A stretch of 64,000 nt of DNA from Streptomyces hayashii. Lineage in GTDB: Bacteria > Actinomycetota > Actinomycetes > Streptomycetales > Streptomycetaceae. A model generated the notes under the pieces. The model made no database searches. It saw nothing but the letters and a program-made list of their open reading frames with translations, and was not told the origin of the DNA. Positions within the stretch are counted from its first letter, which is position 1; every line of letters starts with the position of its first letter. The DNA is taken from assembly GCF_024539815.1 (NCBI RefSeq), contig NZ_JAHHIU010000084.1, positions 41,078-105,077 on the forward strand. The letters are read 5' to 3'. The position numbers and the translations under genes are program-made. Positions 44,701-53,406 of the stretch are shown piece by piece.

Positions 44701-44869
44701 CGCGGATCTCCACCTGCGCTCCGGCGGCGTAGCCGGACGTGGCGGGGGACTGTTGCTCGTGCGAGGGCTCGTCGGGCTCCCAGGCATCCCACGCCGCATC
44801 GCTCTGGCCGCCTGCGGCTCCCGCCTCGACGCTCAACGTCCGCTCCGATCCTTCACCAGCGGCACTCAC
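41783..44869 (-). CDS. SNF2-family (HepA/DrmD-like) helicase
   Basis: 1028-residue SF2 helicase of the SNF2/RapA type. Residues ~45-105 are a small beta domain (AQVEIRDELWLVRKC, WMVEVTGISSFVRG). The ATPase has DVVGLGKT (174-181), V-V-I-D-E-S-H (276-282), SATPHNGD, and in the second lobe LFTGDVASEGVNLHQQCHLL and IRIEQRNGRIDRYGQ (motif VI). This matches DrmD of class 1 DISARM, which is also encoded just before an adenine methylase. ATG 44869 is the first start of the overlap-linked block; the kinase gene ends 97 bases upstream. It probably translocates on duplex DNA (family knowledge). Confidence 0.87.
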   Translation of the reverse strand: MSAAGEGSERTLSVEAGAAGGQSDAAWDAWEPDEPSHEQQSPATSGYAAGAQVEIRDELWLVRKCRSTDRDGWMVEVTGISSFVRGVEAVFYDKLDLVSVLDPRETQLVADDSANHRRARLFLEAIMRKTFLPQTEHGLALADNFLMDQQVHQLRPAELALSMKNPRPRILIADVVGLGKTLEIGVLLAELIRRGRGEKILVVTPQHVLEQFQRELWTRFAIPLVRLDSTGIQRVQQDIPAGRNPFAYFKRAIISVDTLKSDVYAHHLEHTEWDAVVIDESHNLVNQGTKNNALARLLARKTDALVLASATPHNGDASSFAELVKMLDEAAIANPNRYEVKDLDHLYIRRTKTTAEVRESLKGAWADRGPSQPLRAPAGEKELAVFHELATRWIPGDPDQPSVSRHQLVPYQLLKAFLSSHRALRESIKTRIATLDKPPVEKPADKKKQTRPVDPKVREAEVKRERAALVELQQLNEQIQDSDSAKLTALLAELRKMGVGPGSDTRVVVFSERIPTLKWLAETVPSVLGFPSGTSPDESKPWLGFGGAVQVMHGEASSDEEQRDIVEKFGLRDDPVRILFTGDVASEGVNLHQQCHLLVHYDLPWSLIRIEQRNGRIDRYGQAYPPQFRALVLTSDIPWRTDEASGQPRTLDDRLVGEKLLGREEEAHKIEGSAEAVTGLYRAKEEENRLTQDLIAGRTVEESIKQSQQGGAAFLAGLLGQVGAVPEHPEVPRAVVPTLFRSTADYFDEALRQVCHPNPEDQLSLRRDDDGTIAFEPPRDLLYRLKALPKSYLDEQRIMPRKTEPGRLRVTFSKDLADARLKAARETSKSQWPNVSYLTDVHPVLDWLTDKVLVEIGRHQAPVLAAAVDRPTFLVQGIYSNGQGRPTIVEWMAVSGLPEEPNTVELTEEALERYGVGPSMPGRATPRDLPGLTSLVPDAIDEAKRHLGTLEEHYRQRIETTLAPYRKRVTHWKQDALSFAPRPDKQGVGLAASDRMRLVKSLETKGEPMLRLLAVLEPHAAAEGGTAR

Positions 44870-44966
44870 GCCGCTCGACTTCTAACGGGCCTGCTGCCAG
44901 CAGATCAGCCGGCCGCTCGAACCCGTTCCAGCAAGTCTCCCACCAGGCAATAACGGCTTCGGGCCG

Positions 44967-46103
44967 TCAAAGGGTGGAATTCACCGCGTACTGCTCCCGT
45001 AGTTCGCCCGCTACCCGCTGCGACGCCAACGGCCGCTCCCGCGAAGTGCGAGCTTTTGGCCTCACTGGTGCCGTGGGCAGCTCAGGCACCAGTTCTTCGT
45101 CGACTTCCGGCTCCTCATGCGCGGGTCGAATGTCGAGCGGGCTGACGAGGTTGTGCGGGTCCACGATCGCGGCCTGCTCATCGATCAGCTTCTCGATCGA
45201 TACAGAGGACGGTTCCGGCGTCGGAGTGTTCCCGCCAGCTGCTGTCGTGCGGTCGATGAGGGCGAGCCGCGCGTCGGCGGGCGTCCTGCCCGCTGCCTTC
45301 ATGAGATCCGCGCAGGCATCCGCCACCTCGGTCAAACTGGGCCGGCCTTCCGGCGTGTGAGCGAGCATCGCCGCGAGCAGCGCCTTGAAGCCTTCCGGCA
45401 CACCGCTCAGATCCGGGCCGATCTCCGGGTTCGAGACCTGCATGGCGACGGCTTCCCACTGGTGTCCGTCGTACGGATAGTGCCGGGCCGCGGCGTACAG
45501 GAGGACCGTGCCCAGCGCGTACACATCCGCCGCCAGCGTCACCTGCGGATGCCCGCTCGCCTGCTCGGGGGGCATGCACCGCACGGTCCCGATGATCATC
45601 CCGCTGTGCGACAGCGTGTCCTTGGCAGCGTCCATGAACGCACTGAGTCCGAAGTCGATGATTATGGGGCCTTCGCTGCCCAGCATGACGTTCTGAGGCT
45701 TCAGGTCCCGGTGCAGCAGCCCCGCATCGTGTACGGCACTCAGCCCTTCGGCGAGAAGAGCTCCGAGGCTGGCCACCAACGGCAGCGGCAGCGTGCCGTC
45801 ACTATCCACGCAGTCCAACAGGGTCCGGCCGGCCACATACTCCATCGCCAGCCACGGACGATCCGCGAACGGATCGGCATCCAGGAACCGCGCCACCCGG
45901 TTGGTGCCGATCACTGTGCGAGCGATCAGAGCTTCCTTCTCGAAGCGCGCTCGCGTGACCGGGTCCAGCTTGTCGGTGCGAATGACCTTCACAGCTACGG
46001 GAGAGCCCGCAGGGGAGTACGCGAGATATACCTCGCCCATGCCGCCGGAGCCGAGCTCCCGAGCCACCGTATAGCGGCCAATCTGAGTGGGGCTCCCGGT
46101 CAT
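44967..46103 (-). CDS. Soluble Hanks-type Ser/Thr protein kinase
   Basis: 378 residues. All kinase landmarks are present: Gly-rich loop GSGGMGEVYLA (18-28), ATP lysine Lys39 (VAVKVIR), catalytic loop H131-R-D-L-K-P-Q-N (131-138), D150-F-G, and GTVRCMPPEQASG for the activation segment/APE. After residue ~270 there is a low-complexity tail with Glu/Pro and an Arg-rich patch; there is no membrane segment or sensor domain, unlike most PknB-type kinases. It lies 97 bases upstream of the SNF2 helicase on the same strand, so it may be part of the helicase/methylase system, as kinases are in Pgl and other phage-defence loci (inference). Starts ATG 46103. The ~290 bases further upstream are gene-free. 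Confidence 0.9.
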   Translation of the reverse strand: MTGSPTQIGRYTVARELGSGGMGEVYLAYSPAGSPVAVKVIRTDKLDPVTRARFEKEALIARTVIGTNRVARFLDADPFADRPWLAMEYVAGRTLLDCVDSDGTLPLPLVASLGALLAEGLSAVHDAGLLHRDLKPQNVMLGSEGPIIIDFGLSAFMDAAKDTLSHSGMIIGTVRCMPPEQASGHPQVTLAADVYALGTVLLYAAARHYPYDGHQWEAVAMQVSNPEIGPDLSGVPEGFKALLAAMLAHTPEGRPSLTEVADACADLMKAAGRTPADARLALIDRTTAAGGNTPTPEPSSVSIEKLIDEQAAIVDPHNLVSPLDIRPAHEEPEVDEELVPELPTAPVRPKARTSRERPLASQRVAGELREQYAVNSTL

Positions 46104-46391
46104 GAGCTCAGTCCACGCCTTTCCACGTCAGCATCTGCTTGGGTCACTTACGCCGCCAGTTTGCCTGGTCTCCGAGCACTCTCGGTAACCATCCCCTCCC
46201 AGTGACCATGAGAAGAGGGAGAGGTGACCATGATCCGGCCTCTCACGGACTGTGTGACCCCCAGCACTGGACGTTGGCTTGAAATCAGCGTTTTACATGC
46301 TCATGCCCAGTAGTTTGATCGGCTTCATGAGATTGGCACCCGGATTCGCCTGCTGCAGCTCTCTAGCCATGCAGGTGGTAGGACAGCCCGG

Positions 46392-47672
46392 CTATCCAGA
46401 TACTTCCGTAGGGCGGTGAGCGGCAGGGGCCCAGTCCTTCAGAAGACTGTCGGCGACGGCTTCCTCGTAGACGGCGAGTTTCTCCCTTGCCATGGTCTCG
46501 GCGAGTTTCGGGTCCCACAACGTGTCCTGGGGCTTGCCGTCGAGCGGGACATGGCCGATGTCGGCACGGACGCCGTTGAGATAGTCCGCGCTGCTCATAC
46601 GCCAGGGCTCGGCCCCGTAGCGGGTACGCAGTGCGTTGGTCATCGCGATGCCGGGCCAGTCGAAGTCGCCGTGGTACCGGAGTAGACCGCCGTTGTCGAC
46701 GATGAGCCGGGCAAGGCGGTGGAAGGCGGTTGAGGGGCGGCCTTCTGCGCAGATCAGTGGTGGGCTGCTCGCGCCAAGTTCGCCGGCGGCGCGGCGAAGT
46801 ACGGCGGGGTTCTCGCAGACGTACACCGTGGGCAGGTTCACGGTGATCGGCAGGGTGATGAGCTGGTGGAGGGTGATGTGGAAGGGGGTGCCGTAGCGGG
46901 CGGCGTCGCTGAGCCACTGGCCCAGTCCCTGTCCCGTCGCGGGGAGGTTGAGGACGAGGACGCGGCTGGCGAGGTCGTCGACGATGACGTCGAAGGCGTC
47001 CCACAACTCGCGCCGGGCCTCGGCTCCTGATTCGAGGGGCATTCCGCGTGCCATGGCCAGGGCTCGCAGGACCAGGGTCGGCAGAGAGCCGCGGCCGGGG
47101 TTGAGAGCTTTGGTGTCCCCTGTGGTGGCGTCGGCCAGTGAGGGCAACATGACCGGGGGTGTCCCGCTGGGTCGGCTGTAGAGGAATTCCAGGACGCGGA
47201 CAGCCTGGCTGAGGAGGTGAGTGTCCTCCTTGTTGATCAGGCCGGTGACCGTGCCGTCGGATGCGAGGCCGGCCAGCCATTGCCGGTACCAGGGGTGCTC
47301 GGTGTGCAGTGGGCTGGTCTCGCCCTCGGCCAGGATTCTCTGCCGGGCTTGTTCGAGTGTGGTCCGTTCATCGGCGCGGAAGCGCAGCTCTGGGCCGATC
47401 CGTTCCAGGACATCGCGGAGTGACATGCCCGCGACGTTGCGGATGCTCTCCTCCAGCGCCGCGAGGGGGATGGTGATGCGGCGGATGTCGGGCGAGCGGT
47501 AGGTGCCGGTGATGCCGATGACTGCGTTGCGTTCGGCTGTGGTCGGGTTGGTCAGGCCGATGGAGCCCTCGATCTCGCCGCCGTTGCGCTCGAGCGAGCG
47601 CCGGGCAGCGGCCAGGAGCCGGCGGAACTCAGGGCCCCGGTATCGCTCGAATGTCTCTGCTGCCTTGGTCAT
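46392..47672 (-). CDS. jetD: Wadjet type II nuclease subunit JetD (TIGR02679/DUF2399)
   Basis: 426 residues, last gene of a jetABCD operon. The C-terminal half has the toprim-type metal sites of JetD: VYVCENPAVLRR (the Glu) and RYHGDFDWPGIAMTNALR (the D-x-D near residue 337), plus GEGETSPLHTE-like helices upstream. JetD cuts circular plasmid DNA after the JetABC motor has extruded it as a loop. The family is TIGR02679/DUF2399, the type II form. ATG 47672 overlaps the jetC stop by 4 bases. No defects seen. Confidence 0.87.
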   Translation of the reverse strand: MTKAAETFERYRGPEFRRLLAAARRSLERNGGEIEGSIGLTNPTTAERNAVIGITGTYRSPDIRRITIPLAALEESIRNVAGMSLRDVLERIGPELRFRADERTTLEQARQRILAEGETSPLHTEHPWYRQWLAGLASDGTVTGLINKEDTHLLSQAVRVLEFLYSRPSGTPPVMLPSLADATTGDTKALNPGRGSLPTLVLRALAMARGMPLESGAEARRELWDAFDVIVDDLASRVLVLNLPATGQGLGQWLSDAARYGTPFHITLHQLITLPITVNLPTVYVCENPAVLRRAAGELGASSPPLICAEGRPSTAFHRLARLIVDNGGLLRYHGDFDWPGIAMTNALRTRYGAEPWRMSSADYLNGVRADIGHVPLDGKPQDTLWDPKLAETMAREKLAVYEEAVADSLLKDWAPAAHRPTEVSG

Positions 47673-50600
47673 GCTGATTCCTCGGCGTCGTCGCTCGTCG
47701 GCTCGTCGTCGGGGATGTCACCGAGCAGTCCTGCCTGCGCGGGGACGTGGCGACGGGGCGTGAAGCCGAGGAGTTCGGCGGCCAGGTCGTCGGATCCTGG
47801 GTATTCGAGGTCGTCGAGGATCTGTTCGCCGTCCCAGACGAGCAGCATGGCGGAGACGGTGTGGGATGCCTCGTCGTGCTTCATGTCGTAGTGCGAGATC
47901 TGCGGCACCTCGGGGTAGGTGATCCACAGGTCGTAGCCGGTCATGAAGAGGTCGAGGTCGAACTTGGCGGTGAGGGCGAGAAGGTCGGGGCGGTACTTCT
48001 CGTCGATGCCGGCGAATGCCTCGTCCAGCGCGATCAGCCGCGGGCAGGTGGGGTATGCGGAGCTGTACTGGGCGTGGGCGGCTGCGAAGAGCGGCAGGTG
48101 GATCGAGGCGGACTTCTCACCGCCGGACATCACGCTGTGCTTGGCCTTGGTGAGGACCTCCCCCTTCTTCTTCTCCTCCGGGCTCATGCCCTGCCGGAAC
48201 AGGCGGAGTTCGAACCTGCGCCAGGCGCGGTAGTCCAGGACCTCGGCGATCACCTGCTGGTAGCTGCGCTTCTTGTCGGCAGCGGCCTTGGCGCGGATCT
48301 GGCTGCGCAGGTGGGAGCGGAGTTCGGCCAGGCCGGCGGGGCCCAGGCCGGAGGCGTCCTTGTCGAGCAGCCTGTTGACGGCCTGCTGGGAGTCGGTGAG
48401 GGCGTCGGAGACAACCCAGTTGATGCCAACCGTCGCGCCGGAGGACATCGGCTTGGACCGGGTATCGGCGTCCATGCTTTTGACCAGGTCGCGGGCGGCG
48501 ATGGTGCGGTCGTGAATCTGCTGGGCCAGTCCGGTCAGGAGCCCGTCCTCCAGGACGGTGCGTTCCTTGTCTTCCAGCAGCACACTCTGGTCGGCGAGCT
48601 GTTCGGCCAGCCGGCGTCCGAAGTCAGCTACGGGGGCGGGGCCTTCGCTGTCGGTGACCCGGGCCAGGATGATGTCGCCGGCCGGCTCCCACTCGAAGAG
48701 GTAGCCCTGGTCGGATTCCAGCAGGGCTGACTCCAGCGTGGTGATGGCGGTGGAGATCTTTGTCGTGACGGTCTTCAGGAGGCTCGCGGTGATCGGGCGA
48801 CCACGGGTCGCCTCGTCGAGCGCGGTGATCAGTGAGGCGACGGATTCGGGTACGACGCTTCGGGCGGCCTCCGTGCCCGTGAGAGAGGTCTCGGGCGAGG
48901 TGAGGCTGTCCATGAGAGCTTGCACTGCCTGCTCGGGACTCGGCCACATGTCGTGCGGTAGCCAGACGCCGTCTGCGGTTGCTTCGAGCAGGCCGAGAAG
49001 GTCGGGCCGGGCGTACGGCTCCAGCGTGAGTGCGGTGCGCACCTGCTCGGCCACGGCCGTGGCCAGTGCTGCACGGCCGAACTCCAGGGCGTGGTCAGCC
49101 TTCAGGAGCCGGTCTCGCTGCTCTTCCGCATCCTTCTTCGCACGGCCGTATGTCTTCTGTGCCTCCGCGAGCTGTTCCTCGGATTCCACGATCTGCTGGA
49201 GAATCTCCTGCAGAGGGGCTTCGAGCGTTGCCTCCTGGGTCCGCAGACGCTCCTCCTGAACGGCGAACTCGTCCTTGCGCGCCTGCAGCGCCTCGGCCTG
49301 CTCTGTGCAGGACCCGGTCTGCTCTTCGATGATCTCCCTGCGGCCGGCGATGTCGCGCTCGGCGGCCTCGGCTTGCTCACGGCAGGAGGAGAGCGCTCTG
49401 CCGGCGTCGGCGAAATCGTCGACGGCCTGGGTGACGTTCTCCAGTTCCTCCCGATGCGTGGGCAGCCGCGCGGCCGTGGCGGCATGCCGAAACTGCCGGT
49501 TCTTCTCATGGGCTCGGGCGATCGCCCCGTCGAGTCGCTTGCGTGCCTCAGTGAGGCGGCGGCGGGCTCCGGCGACCTTCTCCGCCACCACCGCCACCTC
49601 ACGCACGGCTTCGGTGATCGCCTGGGTGCGGGGGAGCTCGCGCCTGGCGCGGTCGAAGTCGCCGAATGCTTCGTGCGCGTACCGCTGCTGTTCCTCGATG
49701 CCGGCGAGCTCGGCTTCCAGGGCGGTGATGGATTCTTCGAGGCGTTCCAGCCGTTCGCGCCGACGGGCAGCCCGTGCGGTGGCCCCGATGTACTCGGGCT
49801 GTGCCTTGGGATGCGCACCGACCTGGACGCCGAGGCAGAAGTGCGAGCCGGTGGTCACCGAGGGAGCAGACAGCGCAGCGTCCGCTGCCGGGGCGTTGTC
49901 CACTACAGCGATGGAGGCCAGAACTGCCTGGACGGCGGCAGAGCTGACGTGCTGCTGATCTTCGACGAGCAGGACATCGGCCAGGGTGCGCCCGGTGGGC
50001 CGTCGAGCAGGGGGCAGCGGGCGCAGATAGGCGTCGGCGATCTTGTCGTGCAGTGCCTGGTCGGTCATTGCAGCGTCGGGGTGCAGCCAGGCGGTGAGTA
50101 GGCCGGCTGCGTACAGGGCGCCTTCCACCGCAGCCGCGTGGCCGTCGGAGATGTGATCGGCGAACCGTACGAGCTGCCACAGCGGGGCGCCCGGCCGCTC
50201 ATCGCGGTTGGCAGGGCGCAGGTCACTGGAGGGGGGTGCATCGTCGCCCTCGGCTGCCACGGTGTCGTACTCGGTCTGCCTGGCTCGCAGAGCGTCCGCA
50301 ATGTCGCTGTGCTGCCGCTTCAACGTCTCAACGCGGGAAAGTGCGTGGGTACGGCGCCGGTCGACGAGGTTATGGAAGACCTCCGGCAGCGGGGCCGCTT
50401 CGGGTTCCTCCACGGCGCCGATGGCAGCTCGCAGCACGTCGCCGTCGGCGGCGACCAGGACCGTGGTGTCGTCGCTGCCGCTCCAGCGGCCGATGAAGTC
50501 GTCCAGTTCCTGCCCGGTCTCGACGCGGGCGGTGGTGAGCTTCTCCGCTGCCGCGGCGGACTGCCGCTCGGTCTCCGTCAGCTCGCCACTCGCCGCGTCA

Positions 50601-51988
50601 CAGTGTTCCTGCTCGCGCTCTTGGTCCTTCGTGGCGTTCTCGAAGGCGCCCAGCAGGTCCTGTACGTCCTGCAGTTCGCTGCGACGCGCGGCAACCCGAC
50701 CCGCGATATGCGTGTCCAGCTCAGCACCGAGATCCAGCGTGTCGTCGTCGTGGAGGATGCCGCAACGGCGCGCTGCGTCCATGAGGCCGTGGGTGTGCCG
50801 GGAGGCTGCCTTGCGCAGTTCATCGTGCCGTTGGAGGGAGCGGTCCGCCTCCCGCTTGAGAGTGGCCAAGCTCTCCTGGGCCCGGTTGAGGTGGCGTTCA
50901 CTGCCGGCGATACCCAGGCGGTCGGTGCGTACGCGCTCGCGCAGCTCCTTGAGCCCGTCCTGCTTCTTGATGGCGTCGTGGTTCTTGTACTCGGTCAGGC
51001 GGGCATCGATCTCGTTGCACCGGCGTTCGCCGGTATCCCGCTCCTGCTGTGCCGCGGCCAGCTGCCGCTCGGCGGTGCGGCGGTCGCCCGCCGCTTCCAT
51101 GATCGTCTCGCATTGGGTGGCCGTGTCCTGGATACGCCCGGAGACATGGTCGACGCGGTCACGGGCATGGGCGCGCAGGTAACTGGTGTATTCACGCAGG
51201 AAGTTCCGGACCGCGGTATCCGCCCCCATAAGGGCGTTGAGAAGCGCCTGGATCTCGGCGAGGTTCTCGAAGTCGCGGGCGGCTTGGAGGACGAGGGCAT
51301 CATCGACGGGGCGCAGTCCGGCGGTGAGGGTGTCGGACACCTTGACCGGGTCGAGGTCCTTGGCCAGCAGAGGGCGCCGCAGTTGGAGCAGAAGGTTGAC
51401 CAGCTGGTTGTAGCGCTCGCGGCCCAGCCCGAACAGGCGGTCATCGATCTCCTCACGGTATGCCTCCGCCGTTGCGTAGGTGGTCCCTTCGCCCAGCAGC
51501 TTCTTCAGGGCGTTCTCCCGCAGCGGGCGGGAGGCGGCGTCCAGCAGACCGAAGTCGATGCCGACCCTGCCCTCGGTGACGAAGAAGAAGCGGGCCGGCG
51601 TGGACATGGGCTTGGTCACCCGCATGCCGATCCCCACGGTGACGGCTTCAATGACCTCATCATCGGGTCCGGTGCGGGCGAACTCCATCCATACATAGCC
51701 GTAAGCGGACTCCTGCTCCTTGTAGAGCAGGTTCGACTTCATGGTCCGCTCCTCGCCGCTGAACGGATCAAGACGCCGCGCGTCAAGGACACCGTCCAGC
51801 ACGAGGGGGAACAGCACTTCGAGTGCCTTGGTCTTGCCGGAACCGTTGTGCCCGCGCAGGACCAGCCGGCCGTCGGCGAAGACGAACTCCTCGTCGGTGT
51901 AGTCCCAGAGGCCGATCACCCCGGCACGCGTGGGCTTGAAGCGAACCTCCGGCTGGTCAGCGGTGCGGGAATGAGGGATGAGCGTCAT
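47669..51988 (-). CDS. jetC: Wadjet type II SMC-like ATPase JetC (TIGR02680)
   Basis: 1439 residues, SMC/MukB-like. Walker A G-H-N-G-S-G-K-T at 46-53 (LVLRGHNGSGKTKALEVLF). The ABC signature M-S-G-G-E-K is near 1287-1292 and Walker B L-I-A-L-D-E-A-F-A-G near 1318-1327. Between lie two long coiled-coil arms (roughly 290-500 and 750-950) around a hinge-like globular part near 560-740. It forms the DNA-loop-extruding motor with JetA (kleisin) and JetB. ATG 51988 and its stop both overlap neighbouring genes by 4 bases, giving coupled translation. Confidence 0.93.
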   Translation of the reverse strand: MTLIPHSRTADQPEVRFKPTRAGVIGLWDYTDEEFVFADGRLVLRGHNGSGKTKALEVLFPLVLDGVLDARRLDPFSGEERTMKSNLLYKEQESAYGYVWMEFARTGPDDEVIEAVTVGIGMRVTKPMSTPARFFFVTEGRVGIDFGLLDAASRPLRENALKKLLGEGTTYATAEAYREEIDDRLFGLGRERYNQLVNLLLQLRRPLLAKDLDPVKVSDTLTAGLRPVDDALVLQAARDFENLAEIQALLNALMGADTAVRNFLREYTSYLRAHARDRVDHVSGRIQDTATQCETIMEAAGDRRTAERQLAAAQQERDTGERRCNEIDARLTEYKNHDAIKKQDGLKELRERVRTDRLGIAGSERHLNRAQESLATLKREADRSLQRHDELRKAASRHTHGLMDAARRCGILHDDDTLDLGAELDTHIAGRVAARRSELQDVQDLLGAFENATKDQEREQEHCDAASGELTETERQSAAAAEKLTTARVETGQELDDFIGRWSGSDDTTVLVAADGDVLRAAIGAVEEPEAAPLPEVFHNLVDRRRTHALSRVETLKRQHSDIADALRARQTEYDTVAAEGDDAPPSSDLRPANRDERPGAPLWQLVRFADHISDGHAAAVEGALYAAGLLTAWLHPDAAMTDQALHDKIADAYLRPLPPARRPTGRTLADVLLVEDQQHVSSAAVQAVLASIAVVDNAPAADAALSAPSVTTGSHFCLGVQVGAHPKAQPEYIGATARAARRRERLERLEESITALEAELAGIEEQQRYAHEAFGDFDRARRELPRTQAITEAVREVAVVAEKVAGARRRLTEARKRLDGAIARAHEKNRQFRHAATAARLPTHREELENVTQAVDDFADAGRALSSCREQAEAAERDIAGRREIIEEQTGSCTEQAEALQARKDEFAVQEERLRTQEATLEAPLQEILQQIVESEEQLAEAQKTYGRAKKDAEEQRDRLLKADHALEFGRAALATAVAEQVRTALTLEPYARPDLLGLLEATADGVWLPHDMWPSPEQAVQALMDSLTSPETSLTGTEAARSVVPESVASLITALDEATRGRPITASLLKTVTTKISTAITTLESALLESDQGYLFEWEPAGDIILARVTDSEGPAPVADFGRRLAEQLADQSVLLEDKERTVLEDGLLTGLAQQIHDRTIAARDLVKSMDADTRSKPMSSGATVGINWVVSDALTDSQQAVNRLLDKDASGLGPAGLAELRSHLRSQIRAKAAADKKRSYQQVIAEVLDYRAWRRFELRLFRQGMSPEEKKKGEVLTKAKHSVMSGGEKSASIHLPLFAAAHAQYSSAYPTCPRLIALDEAFAGIDEKYRPDLLALTAKFDLDLFMTGYDLWITYPEVPQISHYDMKHDEASHTVSAMLLVWDGEQILDDLEYPGSDDLAAELLGFTPRRHVPAQAGLLGDIPDDEPTSDDAEESA

Positions 51989-53406
51989 CGAGAAGTTTCC
52001 TCAGTGGGGAAGTCGAGAGCGAACTGGCCGTCGAGCGCGGGACGTGGCAGGACGGCGGTGATGTTGCGGTAGCGGCCTGCTGCGGGCCGCACCAGGAGTC
52101 CGCCGGGGACGATATGGACAAGGCACAGGTCCGCCAGGAGCGCGATCGCCTCGGCCAGCAGCCCGCCGGGATCGGCCTGCCATTTGTTGGTGAAGGAGGA
52201 GGGACCGAACTCTTCGTAGAGTTCGGTGATCATCTGTTCGAGCGTGCCGTGTTCCACGAAAGGCAAGCCCGTCTGCCTCTCATCTTCTATAGCGTCCGGG
52301 TCTGCCTCGTCCGCCTGTTGGCCGGTGTCCGCGTGGGGGTCGTGAGCCAGGGCTTCGAGCGTGCCGGCCTGCGGCAGGGCTATATCGATACGGCTCACCA
52401 GGTCCGCGTGTTCCTCTCCCGGATCGGCGGGCAGCAGGTACTGGAGACTGCTGGCCCGGTCCGGGTCCTCCCGCAGGTCCGCGATCTTCGCGAGCATCAG
52501 CCCGGCGGTACGGTTGACCGCTCCGCCACGGCCGGGGAACCGCTTGTCGGTGAAGTGCCCTGTGGTGTCGACGAGCATGATCCCCTCGGCCCGGCGCTCG
52601 ACAGGCAACCCGGTCAGCCGTGCGATGTCCTCGGCCAGGGTGGGCTGGCGCAGCGCTATCGCCGTCTCCGCGTCGGTATCGCCGAAGTAGACCACCGGGT
52701 ACTCGATCAGCAACCGCCGGGCTCGCTGAGCGGCAAGCCGCCGCCGGGGGTCCCGTCCGGTACCGGCGGTCGGCGTATCCAGCAGGCCAGCAGCGCTGAC
52801 CAGGTGCTGCAAGGGCTTGTTCGGCCGGAACAGCGCCGCGCAGGTGTCGTGGTCGATGTCGAACAGCGCGTCCCCACGGTCGTGGTCACGGGCCCAGTCC
52901 TCCATGGACCCGTCGGAGATCCGCAGCGCACCGCGGTCGACCAGCCAGTCCACCACGTCAACGACCGCGTCCTTGTGACCCGGTGCGGTCGCATCGAAGC
53001 CCAGGTACTCGATCGCATTGGCGGAGGGCGCGAGAAGTTTGACGAGATCGGCGAGGTTGATCTCGACCCGTGACCGGTGCAGGCAAGCCAGGATCAGACA
53101 GAGGTAGGCCAGCCGTCGCCGGTCGAACGGCTTCTTGCTCTTCACTGTGAGGAATGCCTGGCTGGCATCGAAGGCATCCAGCCGCCGCAGCAGCCGTGCG
53201 TGACGGGCGCTGGTCTGCAAGGAGTAGCCGAACAGGTCCCGGAAATCCCTGGCCAGTTCGTCGGCCCACTGCAGCACCAGCGCAAGGGCCTTGGCCCGCG
53301 GGTAGCTCTCGTTGACGACGCCGTGCAGCAGCATGAGCCGGGCCGCTTGCTGGTACGAGCCGAGGTCCGCAGGCTCCACGGAGACGGCTACGCGATGGGC
53401 GGGCAT
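51985..53406 (-). CDS. jetB: Wadjet type II subunit JetB (TIGR02678/DUF2398)
   Basis: 473 residues, helical/winged-helix protein of the DUF2398 family. Features read here include AARLMLLHGVVNESYPRAKA near residue 25, RHARLLRRLDAFDASQAFLT, LAYLCLILACLHRSRVEINL and EGIMLVDTTGHFTDKRFPG. It plays the KITE/MukE-like role, bridging JetA and the JetC heads. It starts at ATG 53406, sharing one base with the jetA stop (TGATG), and overlaps jetC by 4 bases. The family assignment rests on motif pattern plus operon position. Confidence 0.88.
   Translation of the reverse strand: MPAHRVAVSVEPADLGSYQQAARLMLLHGVVNESYPRAKALALVLQWADELARDFRDLFGYSLQTSARHARLLRRLDAFDASQAFLTVKSKKPFDRRRLAYLCLILACLHRSRVEINLADLVKLLAPSANAIEYLGFDATAPGHKDAVVDVVDWLVDRGALRISDGSMEDWARDHDRGDALFDIDHDTCAALFRPNKPLQHLVSAAGLLDTPTAGTGRDPRRRLAAQRARRLLIEYPVVYFGDTDAETAIALRQPTLAEDIARLTGLPVERRAEGIMLVDTTGHFTDKRFPGRGGAVNRTAGLMLAKIADLREDPDRASSLQYLLPADPGEEHADLVSRIDIALPQAGTLEALAHDPHADTGQQADEADPDAIEDERQTGLPFVEHGTLEQMITELYEEFGPSSFTNKWQADPGGLLAEAIALLADLCLVHIVPGGLLVRPAAGRYRNITAVLPRPALDGQFALDFPTEETSR

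Noticed and set aside
26130..46103. BREX assignment for the methylase/helicase region
   Set aside because: No PglZ-type phosphatase gene and no BrxC-like ATPase are present.
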